A DNA stretch of 15,330 bases from JACDBE01 sp051002015. GTDB lineage: Bacteria > Actinomycetota > Acidimicrobiia > Spongiisociales > UBA5794. The notes under the pieces are model-generated. The model saw only the letters and a program-made list of their open reading frames with translations. It was not told the DNA's origin and searched no databases. The position numbers were made by a program, and so were the translations under genes. The stretch is from positions 1 through 15,330 of the forward strand of contig JBPCMS010000094.1 of the NCBI GenBank assembly GCA_051002015.1, read 5' to 3'. Shown here piece by piece: positions 6,732 through 14,759 of the stretch; within the stretch, counting starts at the first letter, position 1, and every line of letters starts with the position of its first letter.

Positions 6732-7652
6732 TTGCGGTCTCCCGATGTCCCGAGGTGCCGGGTGTCCGGTCGTCCCAGCAGCCTGCGATGGGGTCTGGCC
6801 GCCGTTGTGGCGGTGGCGTCGGCGTGCGCCCCGGAGCCGGCGGCCCAACCCTCGGCGGCGCCGGCCACCACCGTCGTGGTCACGACCACGGCGCCGCTCA
6901 CTCCCTCGTCCACGGCGGCGCCCTCCACCGCCTACCCGGCGGTCGCCGGCGACGCGGTCGGCTCGTGGATCCCGGTGGTGTTGGCCCGGATCCCCCACGA
7001 CCCAGAGGCGTTCACCGAGGGGCTGCTGGTCGACGGCGACGGGGTGTGGGAGAGCACCGGGCTCTACGGCTCGTCCATGGTGCGCCGCACCGACCGCCAC
7101 ACCGGCGAGGTGCTGGCGTCGGAACCGCTCGACCGCGGGCTGTTCGGTGAGGGTCTGGAGCTGGTCGGCGGCAACCTCATCCAGCTCACCTGGCAGGAGG
7201 AGACGGCGCTGGTGTGGGACGCCGCATCGCTGTTGCAGACCGGCGCCTTTGCCTACGAGGGCGAGGGTTGGGGTCTGTGCCTGCTCGACGACGAGCGTCT
7301 GGTCATGTCGGACGGGTCATCGACGCTGTGGGTGCGCCACCCGGCCACCTTCGAGGTCACCGGCCAGATCGAGGTGGCCCGGGAGGGCCATCCGGTTGGC
7401 GACCTCAACGAGCTGGAGTGCGTCGACGGGCTGGTGTTCGCCAACGTGTGGCGAACCAACGAGATCGTGGTGATCGGAGATGACGGTGCGGTGGTCGCCG
7501 TCATCGACGCCTCCGCCCTCGATGAGGAGCTGTTCGCCTCTCCAGACCGGGACGTGCTCAACGGGATCGCTTACGACCCGGCCACCGACACCTTCCTGCT
7601 CACCGGGAAATGGTGGCCGACCACCTTCGAGGTCCGCTTTGTGGAGCGGTGA
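6732..7652 (+). CDS. Glutamine cyclotransferase (glutaminyl-peptide cyclase, plant/bacterial beta-propeller type), probable lipoprotein
   Basis: Family enzymes cyclise N-terminal glutamine to pyroglutamate on peptides. The 306 residues show the glutamine-cyclotransferase (Glu_cyclase_2) hallmarks in order: AFTEGLLVDGDGVWESTGLYG, LFGEGLELV, LIQLTWQEE, GEGWGLCLL, MSDGSSTLW, LNELECVDGLVFANVW, VLNGIAYDP and TGKWWPTTFEV. The N-terminus has an Arg-containing head, a hydrophobic stretch GLAAVVAVASA and Cys32, a plausible lipobox with Ala rather than Leu at -3. A Thr/Pro/Ala-rich linker (about 33-70) follows. So it is probably exported and membrane-anchored outside. The start is uncertain: TTG 6732 gives the longest signal peptide, and GTG 6762 is also possible; neither has a good Shine-Dalgarno. 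The downstream esterase gene overlaps it by 14 bases. Its natural substrate is unknown. Confidence 0.88.
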   Translation: MRSPDVPRCRVSGRPSSLRWGLAAVVAVASACAPEPAAQPSAAPATTVVVTTTAPLTPSSTAAPSTAYPAVAGDAVGSWIPVVLARIPHDPEAFTEGLLVDGDGVWESTGLYGSSMVRRTDRHTGEVLASEPLDRGLFGEGLELVGGNLIQLTWQEETALVWDAASLLQTGAFAYEGEGWGLCLLDDERLVMSDGSSTLWVRHPATFEVTGQIEVAREGHPVGDLNELECVDGLVFANVWRTNEIVVIGDDGAVVAVIDASALDEELFASPDRDVLNGIAYDPATDTFLLTGKWWPTTFEVRFVER

Positions 7653-8601
7653 CCGGCGTTGGATCGGTCTCGCCGCCGCCGCTCTCCTGCTCGGCGGCTG
7701 CGCCGACGTCTTGGTGGCCGCCCCGCCGTCGTCGACGATGACCTCGGCGGCGCCGCCGCCGACCACCACCACCACGGCACCGGCGGCCACCCTCACCGTG
7801 CCCGCCCCGCTCCCGCCAAACGTCGACGAGGTGGCGCTCGACGTGGCAGGCGTTACCAGGAGCTACCTCCTCTTCGTCCCCGAGTCGCTCCACCCGGACG
7901 ACCCGGTGCCGTTGGTCATCGATCTGCATGGCTTCACCGTGGATGCCGTGCGGCACGGCTCGGTGAGCCGCTGGAACGCCCTCGCCGGCATCGAGGGCTT
8001 CGTCGTCGCCACCCCATCGGCTCTGGGCGACCCGTTGTCGTGGGCGATCGCCTCCGGGACCGCCTCCACCGCCGACATCGCCTTCCTGCTGGCGGTGATC
8101 GACGACGTGGCGGCGCAGGTGACGATCGACCCGGGCCGGGTGTACCTCTCCGGGTTCTCCAACGGGGGAGGGATGGCCCACCGCCTCGCCTGCGAGCACG
8201 CCGAGCGGGTCGCCGCCATCGGAACCGTCGCCGGCGCCTACGTCGACGCCGACGACTGCGCCCCGTCCCGGCCGGTGTCGGTGATCGCGTTCCACGGCAC
8301 CTCGGACCTGGTGGTGCCGTACGACGGTCTCTCCGACGTGTTCCCCCCGATCCTGGATTGGGCCCATGCCTGGGCGGGACGAGACCGGTGCGCCCCGGTG
8401 GCCGCCAGGACCGAGGTGAGCGCAGACACCGTTGCCGACACCTGGACCGGGTGCGCCGGCGGGACCGGGGTCGTCGTCTACACCGTCGAATCGGGGAGCC
8501 ATGCCTGGCCCGGCGCCGACCACACCGGGCTGTTCGTCCCCACCGACACCATCGACGCCACCGCCCTGATGTGGGCCTTCTTCCGGGATCACGGCCACTG
8601 A
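7639..8601 (+). CDS. Secreted polyhydroxybutyrate-depolymerase-like esterase (LpqC / CE1 type), lipoprotein
   Basis: A 320-residue alpha/beta hydrolase. TTG 7639 is chosen because GAGGT (7629-7633) lies 5 bases before it and because it gives a textbook lipoprotein signal: RRWIGLAAAALLLGGC with lipobox LGGC and lipidated Cys21. A Thr/Pro/Ala linker with PPPTTTTTAPA follows. The catalytic domain begins near VTRSYLLFVPESL. It has the oxyanion loop DLHG, nucleophile elbow GFSNGGG (Ser174), acid in HGTSDLVVPY (Asp223) and GSHAWPG (His288), so the triad is complete. These motifs fit the PHB depolymerase / LpqC / feruloyl-esterase superfamily. The actual ester substrate (polyester, acylated polysaccharide, other) cannot be told. 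It overlaps the cyclotransferase gene by 14 bases, so both lipoproteins are likely made from one mRNA and act outside the membrane. It converges on the oxidoreductase gene 12 bases away. Confidence 0.88.
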   Translation: MWSGDRRWIGLAAAALLLGGCADVLVAAPPSSTMTSAAPPPTTTTTAPAATLTVPAPLPPNVDEVALDVAGVTRSYLLFVPESLHPDDPVPLVIDLHGFTVDAVRHGSVSRWNALAGIEGFVVATPSALGDPLSWAIASGTASTADIAFLLAVIDDVAAQVTIDPGRVYLSGFSNGGGMAHRLACEHAERVAAIGTVAGAYVDADDCAPSRPVSVIAFHGTSDLVVPYDGLSDVFPPILDWAHAWAGRDRCAPVAARTEVSADTVADTWTGCAGGTGVVVYTVESGSHAWPGADHTGLFVPTDTIDATALMWAFFRDHGH

Positions 8602-8618
8602 GTCGCCGCCTGCTCAGT
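8597..8618. terminator. Small inverted repeat spanning both convergent stop codons
   Basis: ACTGAG (8597-8602) and CTCAGT (8613-8618) form a perfect 6-bp stem around 10 bases. One arm contains the esterase TGA, and the other contains the complement of the oxidoreductase TGA. It could be a weak bidirectional terminator. The stem is short and there is no T-run, so confidence is low. Confidence 0.25.
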
Positions 8619-9567
8619 CGCCTGCCACCCGGAGGACGATCTTGCCCGGCCCGTGGGCGCCGAGGCTGCGTTCGAACGCCTCCCTCGCCCTCTCCAGCGG
8701 GAACACCTCGTCGATCGCAGGGGCCAGGACACCCGAGTCAACCAGCCTGGCCAGCTCGAGCAGCTGGTGGCGATCGGGTTCGACCACGAAGTACAGGGCG
8801 GTGACCGCACGCCTGGCCGCCCGCTCCGTTGGCGGCTCTTCGGCGACGGACACCACCCGGCCGCCGGGGCGCACCACGTCGACCGAGCGCTCGAGCCGGT
8901 CTCCACCGACGGTATCGAACACCAGGTCCACCGGGGCGACGACATCCTCGAAACGCACCCTGGTGTGATCGACGACCACGTCGGCCCCCAGCTCCCTGAC
9001 CGCCTCGACGCGGCCGGTCGACGCCGTCCCGATGACATGGGCGCCACGGGCGTCTGCCAGTTGGACGGCAAAGCTGCCCACCCCGCCGGCTGCGCCGTGG
9101 ATCAGCACCCGTTGACCACCGGTCAGGTTGCCGTGGTCGAAGAGCCCCTGCCAGGCGCTGAGACCGGCGAGCGGTATGGCGGCAGCCTTCACGTGACCGA
9201 TCGTGCGCGGCTTGGGAGCGAGGAAATCGGCGCGGACGATCGCATAGTCGGCGGCGGCGCCGTCCCGATCGAACCCGGTGAGGGCGTAGACCGGCTCGCC
9301 GACGGTGAGCCCGGTCACATCGTCCGCCACCGCGGCGACGACGCCGGACAGCTCGTACGAGGGTGTCGCCGGAAGCCGATCGACCGGCCATTCGAGCTCT
9401 CCGCGGGTGATGGCGGCGGCGTGCACCCATACCAGGGCCTCCCCGGATCCCGGCCGCGGGGTGTCGAGCCGTTCATGGCAGATACCGGCCAGGCCCCCCG
9501 GCGCATGAAGTCGCACCGCTCGCATGGAGGTGGTGATCCGGGGAGCGGCTGCGCCGTCGATGGTCAT
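8614..9567 (-). CDS. Zinc-less medium-chain NAD(P)-dependent oxidoreductase, quinone-oxidoreductase-like
   Basis: A 317-residue MDR-family enzyme, cytoplasmic. The GroES-like N-terminal half (MRAVRLHAPGGLAGI, VWVHAAAITRGELEWP, PSYELSGVVAAVADDV, VGEPVYAL) is followed by the Rossmann fold with VLIHGAAGGVGSFAVQLA (GxxGxxG cofactor loop), GADVVVDH and FDTVGG, then a C-terminal FPLERAREAFERS and GPGKIVLRV. The catalytic zinc ligands of alcohol dehydrogenases are absent, as in quinone oxidoreductases and enoyl reductases. ATG 9567 is chosen because a TAACGT -10 lies six bases upstream, and the internal Met15 (MRAV, the more usual family start) has no Shine-Dalgarno. It is the only minus-strand gene here, convergent with the esterase and divergent from the 74-residue gene. 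NADPH-dependent reduction of quinones or alkenes is family-level knowledge. The specific substrate is unknown. Confidence 0.88.
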   Translation of the reverse strand: MTIDGAAAPRITTSMRAVRLHAPGGLAGICHERLDTPRPGSGEALVWVHAAAITRGELEWPVDRLPATPSYELSGVVAAVADDVTGLTVGEPVYALTGFDRDGAAADYAIVRADFLAPKPRTIGHVKAAAIPLAGLSAWQGLFDHGNLTGGQRVLIHGAAGGVGSFAVQLADARGAHVIGTASTGRVEAVRELGADVVVDHTRVRFEDVVAPVDLVFDTVGGDRLERSVDVVRPGGRVVSVAEEPPTERAARRAVTALYFVVEPDRHQLLELARLVDSGVLAPAIDEVFPLERAREAFERSLGAHGPGKIVLRVAGD

Positions 9568-9573
9568 GGCGTC

Positions 9574-9579
9574 ACGTTA
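9574..9579 (-). promoter_or_regulatory. Putative -10 element (TAACGT) for a leaderless oxidoreductase mRNA
   Basis: On the minus strand TAACGT ends six bases before the A of ATG 9567, the usual -10 to +1 distance, so transcription would start on the start codon. No Shine-Dalgarno is present. No -35 hexamer is recognised 17-18 bases upstream. Confidence 0.5.
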
Positions 9580-9631
9580 GATGGGCGGCGTCTCCGGACC
9601 GCGCTGGGTGGCGAACCCGTCCGACGGCCTA

Positions 9632-9660
9632 TTGCCCGGGTCACGTCCGGTCCCTACGGT
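9632..9660 (+). promoter_or_regulatory. Putative sigma-70-type promoter of the small membrane-protein gene
   Basis: TTGCCC (9632-9637) and TACGGT (9655-9660) are separated by 17 bases and match four of six and the TANNNT pattern respectively. Transcription would start near 9667. The Shine-Dalgarno GGGAGG (9675-9680) sits six bases before GTG 9687. The 9568-9686 gap thus holds divergent promoters for this gene and the minus-strand oxidoreductase. Confidence 0.45.
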
Positions 9661-9686
9661 ACGGACCGGTTTCCGGGAGGTCGTCG

Positions 9687-9911
9687 GTGCAGGTGGTCGG
9701 AGCGTTGGGATGGGTAGCCCTCGCCGTCGGTGTCGTCGGGCTGGTGCGGGGGATGCCCTGGCTGGGCCCCAGGCCCCGACTCACCGCCGGGATCCTGGTG
9801 CTGGTGGGTCTCCTCGGCATCGGGATCGCCCAGGGGGGTGACGACAGCCCGACCGACGCCGCCGGGACCGCCATTCAGGCGGATGCCGGCACCCGGGCTA
9901 TCGGCCGATAA
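9687..9911 (+). CDS. Small two-helix membrane protein, function unknown
   Basis: A 74-residue protein starting at GTG 9687, supported by a strong Shine-Dalgarno (GGGAGG, six bases upstream) and an upstream promoter candidate. Two hydrophobic segments are clear: residues about 3-20 (VVGALGWVALAVGVVGLV) and about 33-48 (LTAGILVLVGLLGIGIAQ). They are joined by a short basic turn (RGMPWLGPRPR), which suggests a hairpin in the membrane with a polar C-terminal tail (GGDDSPTDAAG). I do not recognise a family. It ends 13 bases before purN, and its TAA overlaps the -10-like TAACCT of purN. So it may be co-transcribed with purN, though purN may also have its own start point. The other frames here lack comparable hydrophobic patterning or a Shine-Dalgarno. 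Confidence 0.7.
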   Translation: MQVVGALGWVALAVGVVGLVRGMPWLGPRPRLTAGILVLVGLLGIGIAQGGDDSPTDAAGTAIQADAGTRAIGR

Positions 9912-9914
9912 CCT
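9909..9914 (+). promoter_or_regulatory. Putative -10 element (TAACCT) of purN
   Basis: TAACCT ends 10 bases before ATG 9925, close to the 11 bases seen for the helicase and mutase-subunit genes. There is no Shine-Dalgarno in the 10-base gap. It overlaps the stop codon of the upstream small gene. No -35 is clear. Confidence 0.4.
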
Positions 9915-9924
9915 GCCGCCGGTC

Positions 9925-10538
<614 letters not shown>

Positions 10539-10542
<4 letters not shown>

Positions 10543-12059
10543 CCCAGGTCAGGCGGGCGCTGGTGTCGGTTGCCGACAGGACGGGGCTGATCCCGTTCGT
10601 GTCCCGGTTGGTCACCGCCGGGGTCGAGGTGGTCTCGTCCGGTGGCACCGCCGCCGCCCTCACCGCCGCCGGCATTCCGGTCACCGCCGTGTCCGACGTC
10701 ACCGGGTCGCCCGAGATGCTGAGCGGCAGGGTCAAGACCCTCCATCCGGCCATCCACGGCGGGATCCTGGCCGACGTCGCCGACCCGACCCATGTCGAGG
10801 ACCTGGCCGCCCACGGCATCGAACCGTTCCAGCTGGTGGTGGTGGACCTGTACCCCTTCGAGGTGACCGTTGCCGATCCCGATGTCACCGATACCGAGGC
10901 GATCGAGCAGATCGACATCGGCGGCGTGGCGTTGATCCGGGCGGCGGCCAAGAACCACAGCCACGTCGCCGTGGTGACCTCGCCCGACGATTACGACCCG
11001 GTGGCGGAAGCGGTGGAGGGTGGCGGCATCGACGCCGACACCAGACGCCGCCTCGCCGTCGCCGCCTTCGCCAGGACCTCCGCATACGACGCCGCCATCC
11101 TGCGGTGGCTGCAGCGTCACGATCGGCTCCCGCCGTCTCTGGTGCTCGCCCTCGACCGGGTCGACGCCCTCCGCTACGGAGAGAACCCGCACCAGGACGC
11201 CGCCGTCTACCGGGAGCGGGGCCGCACCGGCTGGTGGGACGCCGCCCACCTGGTGCAGGGCGGGCGGCTGTCGTTCAACAACCTGGTCGACGCCGAAGCG
11301 GCGTGGCGGCTGGTGAACCGGCTCGAAGGGACCGCCGCCGTCGTGGTCAAGCACACCAACCCGTGCGGAGTCGCCCTCCGCCCGGACTTGGCCGATGCCT
11401 TCGCCGCCGCCTGGGACTGCGACCCGCTATCCGCATTCGGCGGGGTGGTGGCGCTGAACACACCCCTCGACGTGCCGACCGCGACCCTGCTCGCCGACCG
11501 CTTCATCGTGGTGGTGGTCGCCCCGGCCGTCGAGGATGCGGCGGTCGCCGTCCTCGCCGCCAAGCCGAACGTCAGGGTCTTGGCCGCCCCCCCGCCGCAC
11601 GATCTCGACCTCGACCTGCGCCGTCTCGAGGACGGGTTTGCGGCTCAGCGCCGCCACCCCGCCGCCGGTGGGGACGACTGGGAGGTGCGCTCGGCGGCCC
11701 GCCCCGACGACGGCCAGATGGCCGACCTGGGACTCGCCTGGAAGGTCGCCGCCGCCGCCGCCTCGAACGCGGTGGTGATCGCCGCCGACGGCTGCGCCGT
11801 CGGGATCGGCGCCGGTGACCAGAGCCGGGTGGGCGCCGCCACCAGGGCGGTGGCCAAGGCGGGGGAGCGGGCCCGGGGAGCGGTCGCAGCCGGCGACGGA
11901 TTCTTCCCGTTCGGTGACGGGATCGAGGCCCTGGCAGACGCAGGCGTGGCCGCGGTGGTGGCGCCCGGCGGCTCACGCCGCGACGACGAGGTCATCGCCG
12001 CCGCCGATCGCCGCGGGATCGTGCTGATCCTCGCCGGGACCAGGCACTTCCGGCATTGA
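10539..12059 (+). CDS. purH: Bifunctional AICAR formyltransferase / IMP cyclohydrolase
   Basis: Catalyses the last two steps to IMP: formylation of AICAR with 10-formyl-THF, then ring closure. The 506 residues have the N-terminal MGS-like cyclohydrolase domain (RRALVSVADRTGLIPFV, VVSSGGTAAAL, GRVKTLHPAIHGGIL, IDIGGVALIRAAAKNH). The formyltransferase domain follows with LRYGENPHQDAAVY, FNNLVDAEAAW, VVKHTNPCGVA (catalytic Lys271-His272), DPLSAFGGVVA, WKVAAAAASNAVV, GIGAGDQSRVGA, AGDGFFPFGDGIE, PGGSRRDDEVI and the terminal RHFRH. The length is typical (about 510-530). It starts in a 4-base overlap with purN and ends in a 4-base TTGA overlap with folD. Everything needed for both activities appears present. 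Confidence 0.98.
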
Positions 12060-12907
12060 CCGCCCGCATCCTCTCCGGGGTCGAGGTGGCGGCGACGCTG
12101 CGCGCCCAGATCGCCGTCGAGGTCGCCGCCCACCCCGCCACCATCGGGCTGGCAACGGTGCTGGTCGGCGACGACCCGGCCTCGCACATCTACGTCACCG
12201 CCAAGCACGCCGCCGCCGTCGAGGCGGGGATGGTGTCGATGGATCGGCGGCTCCCGGCGTCGGCGTCCCCGGCCGAGGTCGAGGCGGTGGTGCGGGAGCT
12301 GAACGTCGACCCCCTGGTGGACGGCATCATCGTCCAGCTCCCGCTCCCCGCAGGGCTCGACCCCGACCGACTGGTCGAGCTGGTGGCCCCGGACAAGGAC
12401 GCCGACGGCCTCCACCCGCTCAACCTGGGTCGGCTGGTGCTGGGCCGCCCAACGGTGACCCCGGCCACCCCTGCCGGGATCTTCCGCATCCTCGAGCACT
12501 ACGACATCCCGACGGTGGGCGCCCGCGCCGTCGTGGTGGGCCGATCGTTCCTGGTGGGGAGACCGCTGGCGCTGATGCTGGGGGCGAGGGGGGTGGACGC
12601 CACCGTCGTCCAGGCGCACTCCCGGACCGCAGGGTTGGGCGAGCTCACCAGGGGGGCCGACCTGCTGGTGGTCGCCGCCGGGACCCCCCGGCTGATTGGT
12701 GGGGCGGACGTGAAGCCGGGCGCTACGGTGATCGACGTGGGAACCACCCGCACCGCATCCGGGCTGGTGGGCGATGTCGCCTTCGACGAGGTGGTCGAGG
12801 TCGCCGGGGCCATCACCCCGGTCCCCGGTGGAGTGGGGCCGATGACGATCGCTTCGCTGCTGGCCAACACCTTGCTGCTCGCTCGGCGCCGGCGGAGAAC
12901 GGGGTGA
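12056..12907 (+). CDS. folD: Methylenetetrahydrofolate dehydrogenase / methenyltetrahydrofolate cyclohydrolase
   Basis: Bifunctional one-carbon enzyme converting 5,10-methylene-THF through methenyl-THF to 10-formyl-THF, usually NADP-linked, cytoplasmic. The 283 residues start at TTG 12056, overlapping the purH stop (TTGA). They show SHIYVTAKHAAAVEAGM with Tyr46 and catalytic Lys50, DGIIVQLPLP, PDKDADGLHPLNLGRL, VVVGRSFLVGRPLALML (nucleotide loop), VIDVGTT and PVPGGVGPMTIASLL. The usual PCTP motif reads PATP (PATPAGIF), a conservative loss of the Cys. Its product feeds the PurN and PurH steps encoded just upstream, so the operon is functionally closed. The rare TTG start without an obvious Shine-Dalgarno suggests reinitiation after purH and lower expression. 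Confidence 0.96.
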   Translation: MTARILSGVEVAATLRAQIAVEVAAHPATIGLATVLVGDDPASHIYVTAKHAAAVEAGMVSMDRRLPASASPAEVEAVVRELNVDPLVDGIIVQLPLPAGLDPDRLVELVAPDKDADGLHPLNLGRLVLGRPTVTPATPAGIFRILEHYDIPTVGARAVVVGRSFLVGRPLALMLGARGVDATVVQAHSRTAGLGELTRGADLLVVAAGTPRLIGGADVKPGATVIDVGTTRTASGLVGDVAFDEVVEVAGAITPVPGGVGPMTIASLLANTLLLARRRRRTG

Positions 12908-13209
12908 CCGACGAGCGCCGCAGCCCCCCGGCCGATGTGCGCTGGGTGATCCACGACGGCGCGGTGGGCGCCCTCGCCGGGTTCACGGTGGGATACGCCG
13001 TGGGGATCTTCGCCCTGCGGCTGATCGACCACCCCGTGGTCCCGTTCGTGGTGGCCGCCAGCGGCGCCGTCATCGGGGTGCGCTGGCTGGTCTCCGCCAT
13101 TGGTGACACCACGGGGATCACCATGCGCCGGGTGATCGCCTGGGTGCTGTTGGTCCTGGCCACGACGTTCCTCGTCCTGCTGTTCGTGGCCATCGCCAAC
13201 TTCGAGTAG
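12904..13209 (+). CDS. Small three-helix membrane protein following folD, function unknown
   Basis: A 101-residue protein whose GTG start overlaps the folD TGA (GTGA, 12904-12907), making it the last gene of the purN-purH-folD operon. Three hydrophobic segments are visible: about 21-41 (GALAGFTVGYAVGIFALRL), 45-65 (VVPFVVAASGAVIGVRWLV) and 76-98 (VIAWVLLVLATTFLVLLFVAI). A charged N-terminal tail (DERRSPPADVRW) precedes them. I cannot assign a family from sequence alone. In Mycobacterium and Streptomyces folD is followed by a small DUF3017 membrane protein of similar size and topology, so this gene may be its positional counterpart; sequence homology is not shown. The four-base overlap and continuous hydrophobic coding support it as real. 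Confidence 0.8.
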   Translation: MTDERRSPPADVRWVIHDGAVGALAGFTVGYAVGIFALRLIDHPVVPFVVAASGAVIGVRWLVSAIGDTTGITMRRVIAWVLLVLATTFLVLLFVAIANFE

Positions 13210-13234
13210 CCGGACGGCCGGGCGGGGGCGGCAC

Positions 13235-13240
13235 TACCCT
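13235..13240 (+). promoter_or_regulatory. Putative -10 element (TACCCT) of icd
   Basis: TACCCT fits TANNNT and lies 33 bases before the icd ATG, leaving room for a leader of roughly 26 bases containing the Shine-Dalgarno GGAGGA (13262-13267, six bases before ATG 13274). No -35 is obvious. This suggests icd is transcribed separately from the purN-folD operon that ends at 13209. Confidence 0.4.
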
Positions 13241-13273
13241 CTGCGGCGTACCGACGCCGGCGGAGGATGCGAC

Positions 13274-14476
<1,203 letters not shown>

Positions 14477-14491
14477 GCCTGCCCGATCTCA

Positions 14492-14524
14492 GGATCCGGG
14501 GACCCCACCATCGAGCCTGGATCC
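14492..14524 (+). terminator. Hairpin after icd, possible terminator without U-tract
   Basis: GGATCCGGG (14492-14500) can pair with CCTGGATCC (14516-14524): nine pairs including one G-U, with a 15-base loop. It lies 16 bases after the icd stop. No T-run follows, so Rho-independent termination of the standard kind is uncertain. Confidence 0.35.
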
Positions 14525-14575
14525 CGGACATCGCCATCGACGTGGTGGTCGAGCTCGCCTGATCTGACGGAATCT

Positions 14576-14614
14576 GGGCGGACCTTTGCCGAACAAAGAT
14601 GGACCGTCCGACCC
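14576..14614. promoter_or_regulatory. Nested inverted repeat just upstream of the secreted-protein promoter
   Basis: GGGCGGAC (14576-14583) pairs with GTCCG-A-CCC (14606-14614, one bulged A). Inside it CTTTG/CAAAG (14584-14588 / 14594-14598) forms a second stem. GGACCGTCC (14601-14609) is itself a 9-base palindrome. The block ends directly at the -35 element. It could be an operator or part of the icd 3' end. The function is not determined. Confidence 0.3.
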
Positions 14615-14643
14615 ATGACACGACGGGTCCGGTCGGCTAACGT
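14615..14643 (+). promoter_or_regulatory. Sigma-70-type promoter of the repeat-containing secreted protein
   Basis: ATGACA (14615-14620) matches the TTGACA consensus in five of six positions and is separated by exactly 17 bases from TAACGT (14638-14643). It is the best bipartite promoter in the window. The start point would fall near 14650, inside an inverted repeat CCGTC-CA-GACGG (14645-14656), giving a leader of about 110 bases. Confidence 0.6.
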
Positions 14644-14705
14644 ACCGTCCAGACGGCAGCTGAGGCCATTCCGGGGGGAGGGTGGCCGGGACAACGGTCC
14701 GAGGA

Positions 14706-14734
14706 GCGCGCCGGCCGCTTGGCGGCAGGCGTGC
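14706..14734 (+). promoter_or_regulatory. Stable 5'-leader hairpin before the secreted-protein gene
   Basis: GCGCGCC (14706-14712) pairs with GGCGTGC (14728-14734), and GCCGC (14714-14718) pairs with GCGGC (14722-14726). One G-A mismatch separates the two helices, and TTG forms a three-base loop. These twelve pairs, mostly G-C, sit within the predicted leader. Just downstream lie AGGAAAGGA (14739-14747) and GGAG (14752-14755), the candidate ribosome sites. It may insulate or control translation. I do not recognise a known riboswitch. Confidence 0.5.
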
Positions 14735-14759
14735 AGGTAGGAAAGGATGACGGAGCCTG

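Noticed and set aside
4051..7100. Two long minus-strand open frames (547 and 608 codons) opposite the mutase subunit gene, sucC, sucD and the cyclotransferase gene
   Set aside because: Shadow frames of GC-rich coding. No motifs, and they contradict clear plus-strand genes.
14650..14759. Known riboswitch class (c-di-GMP, c-di-AMP, cobalamin) in the last gene's leader
   Set aside because: I looked for the conserved cores of these classes from memory and found none. Only generic GC-rich stems are visible.
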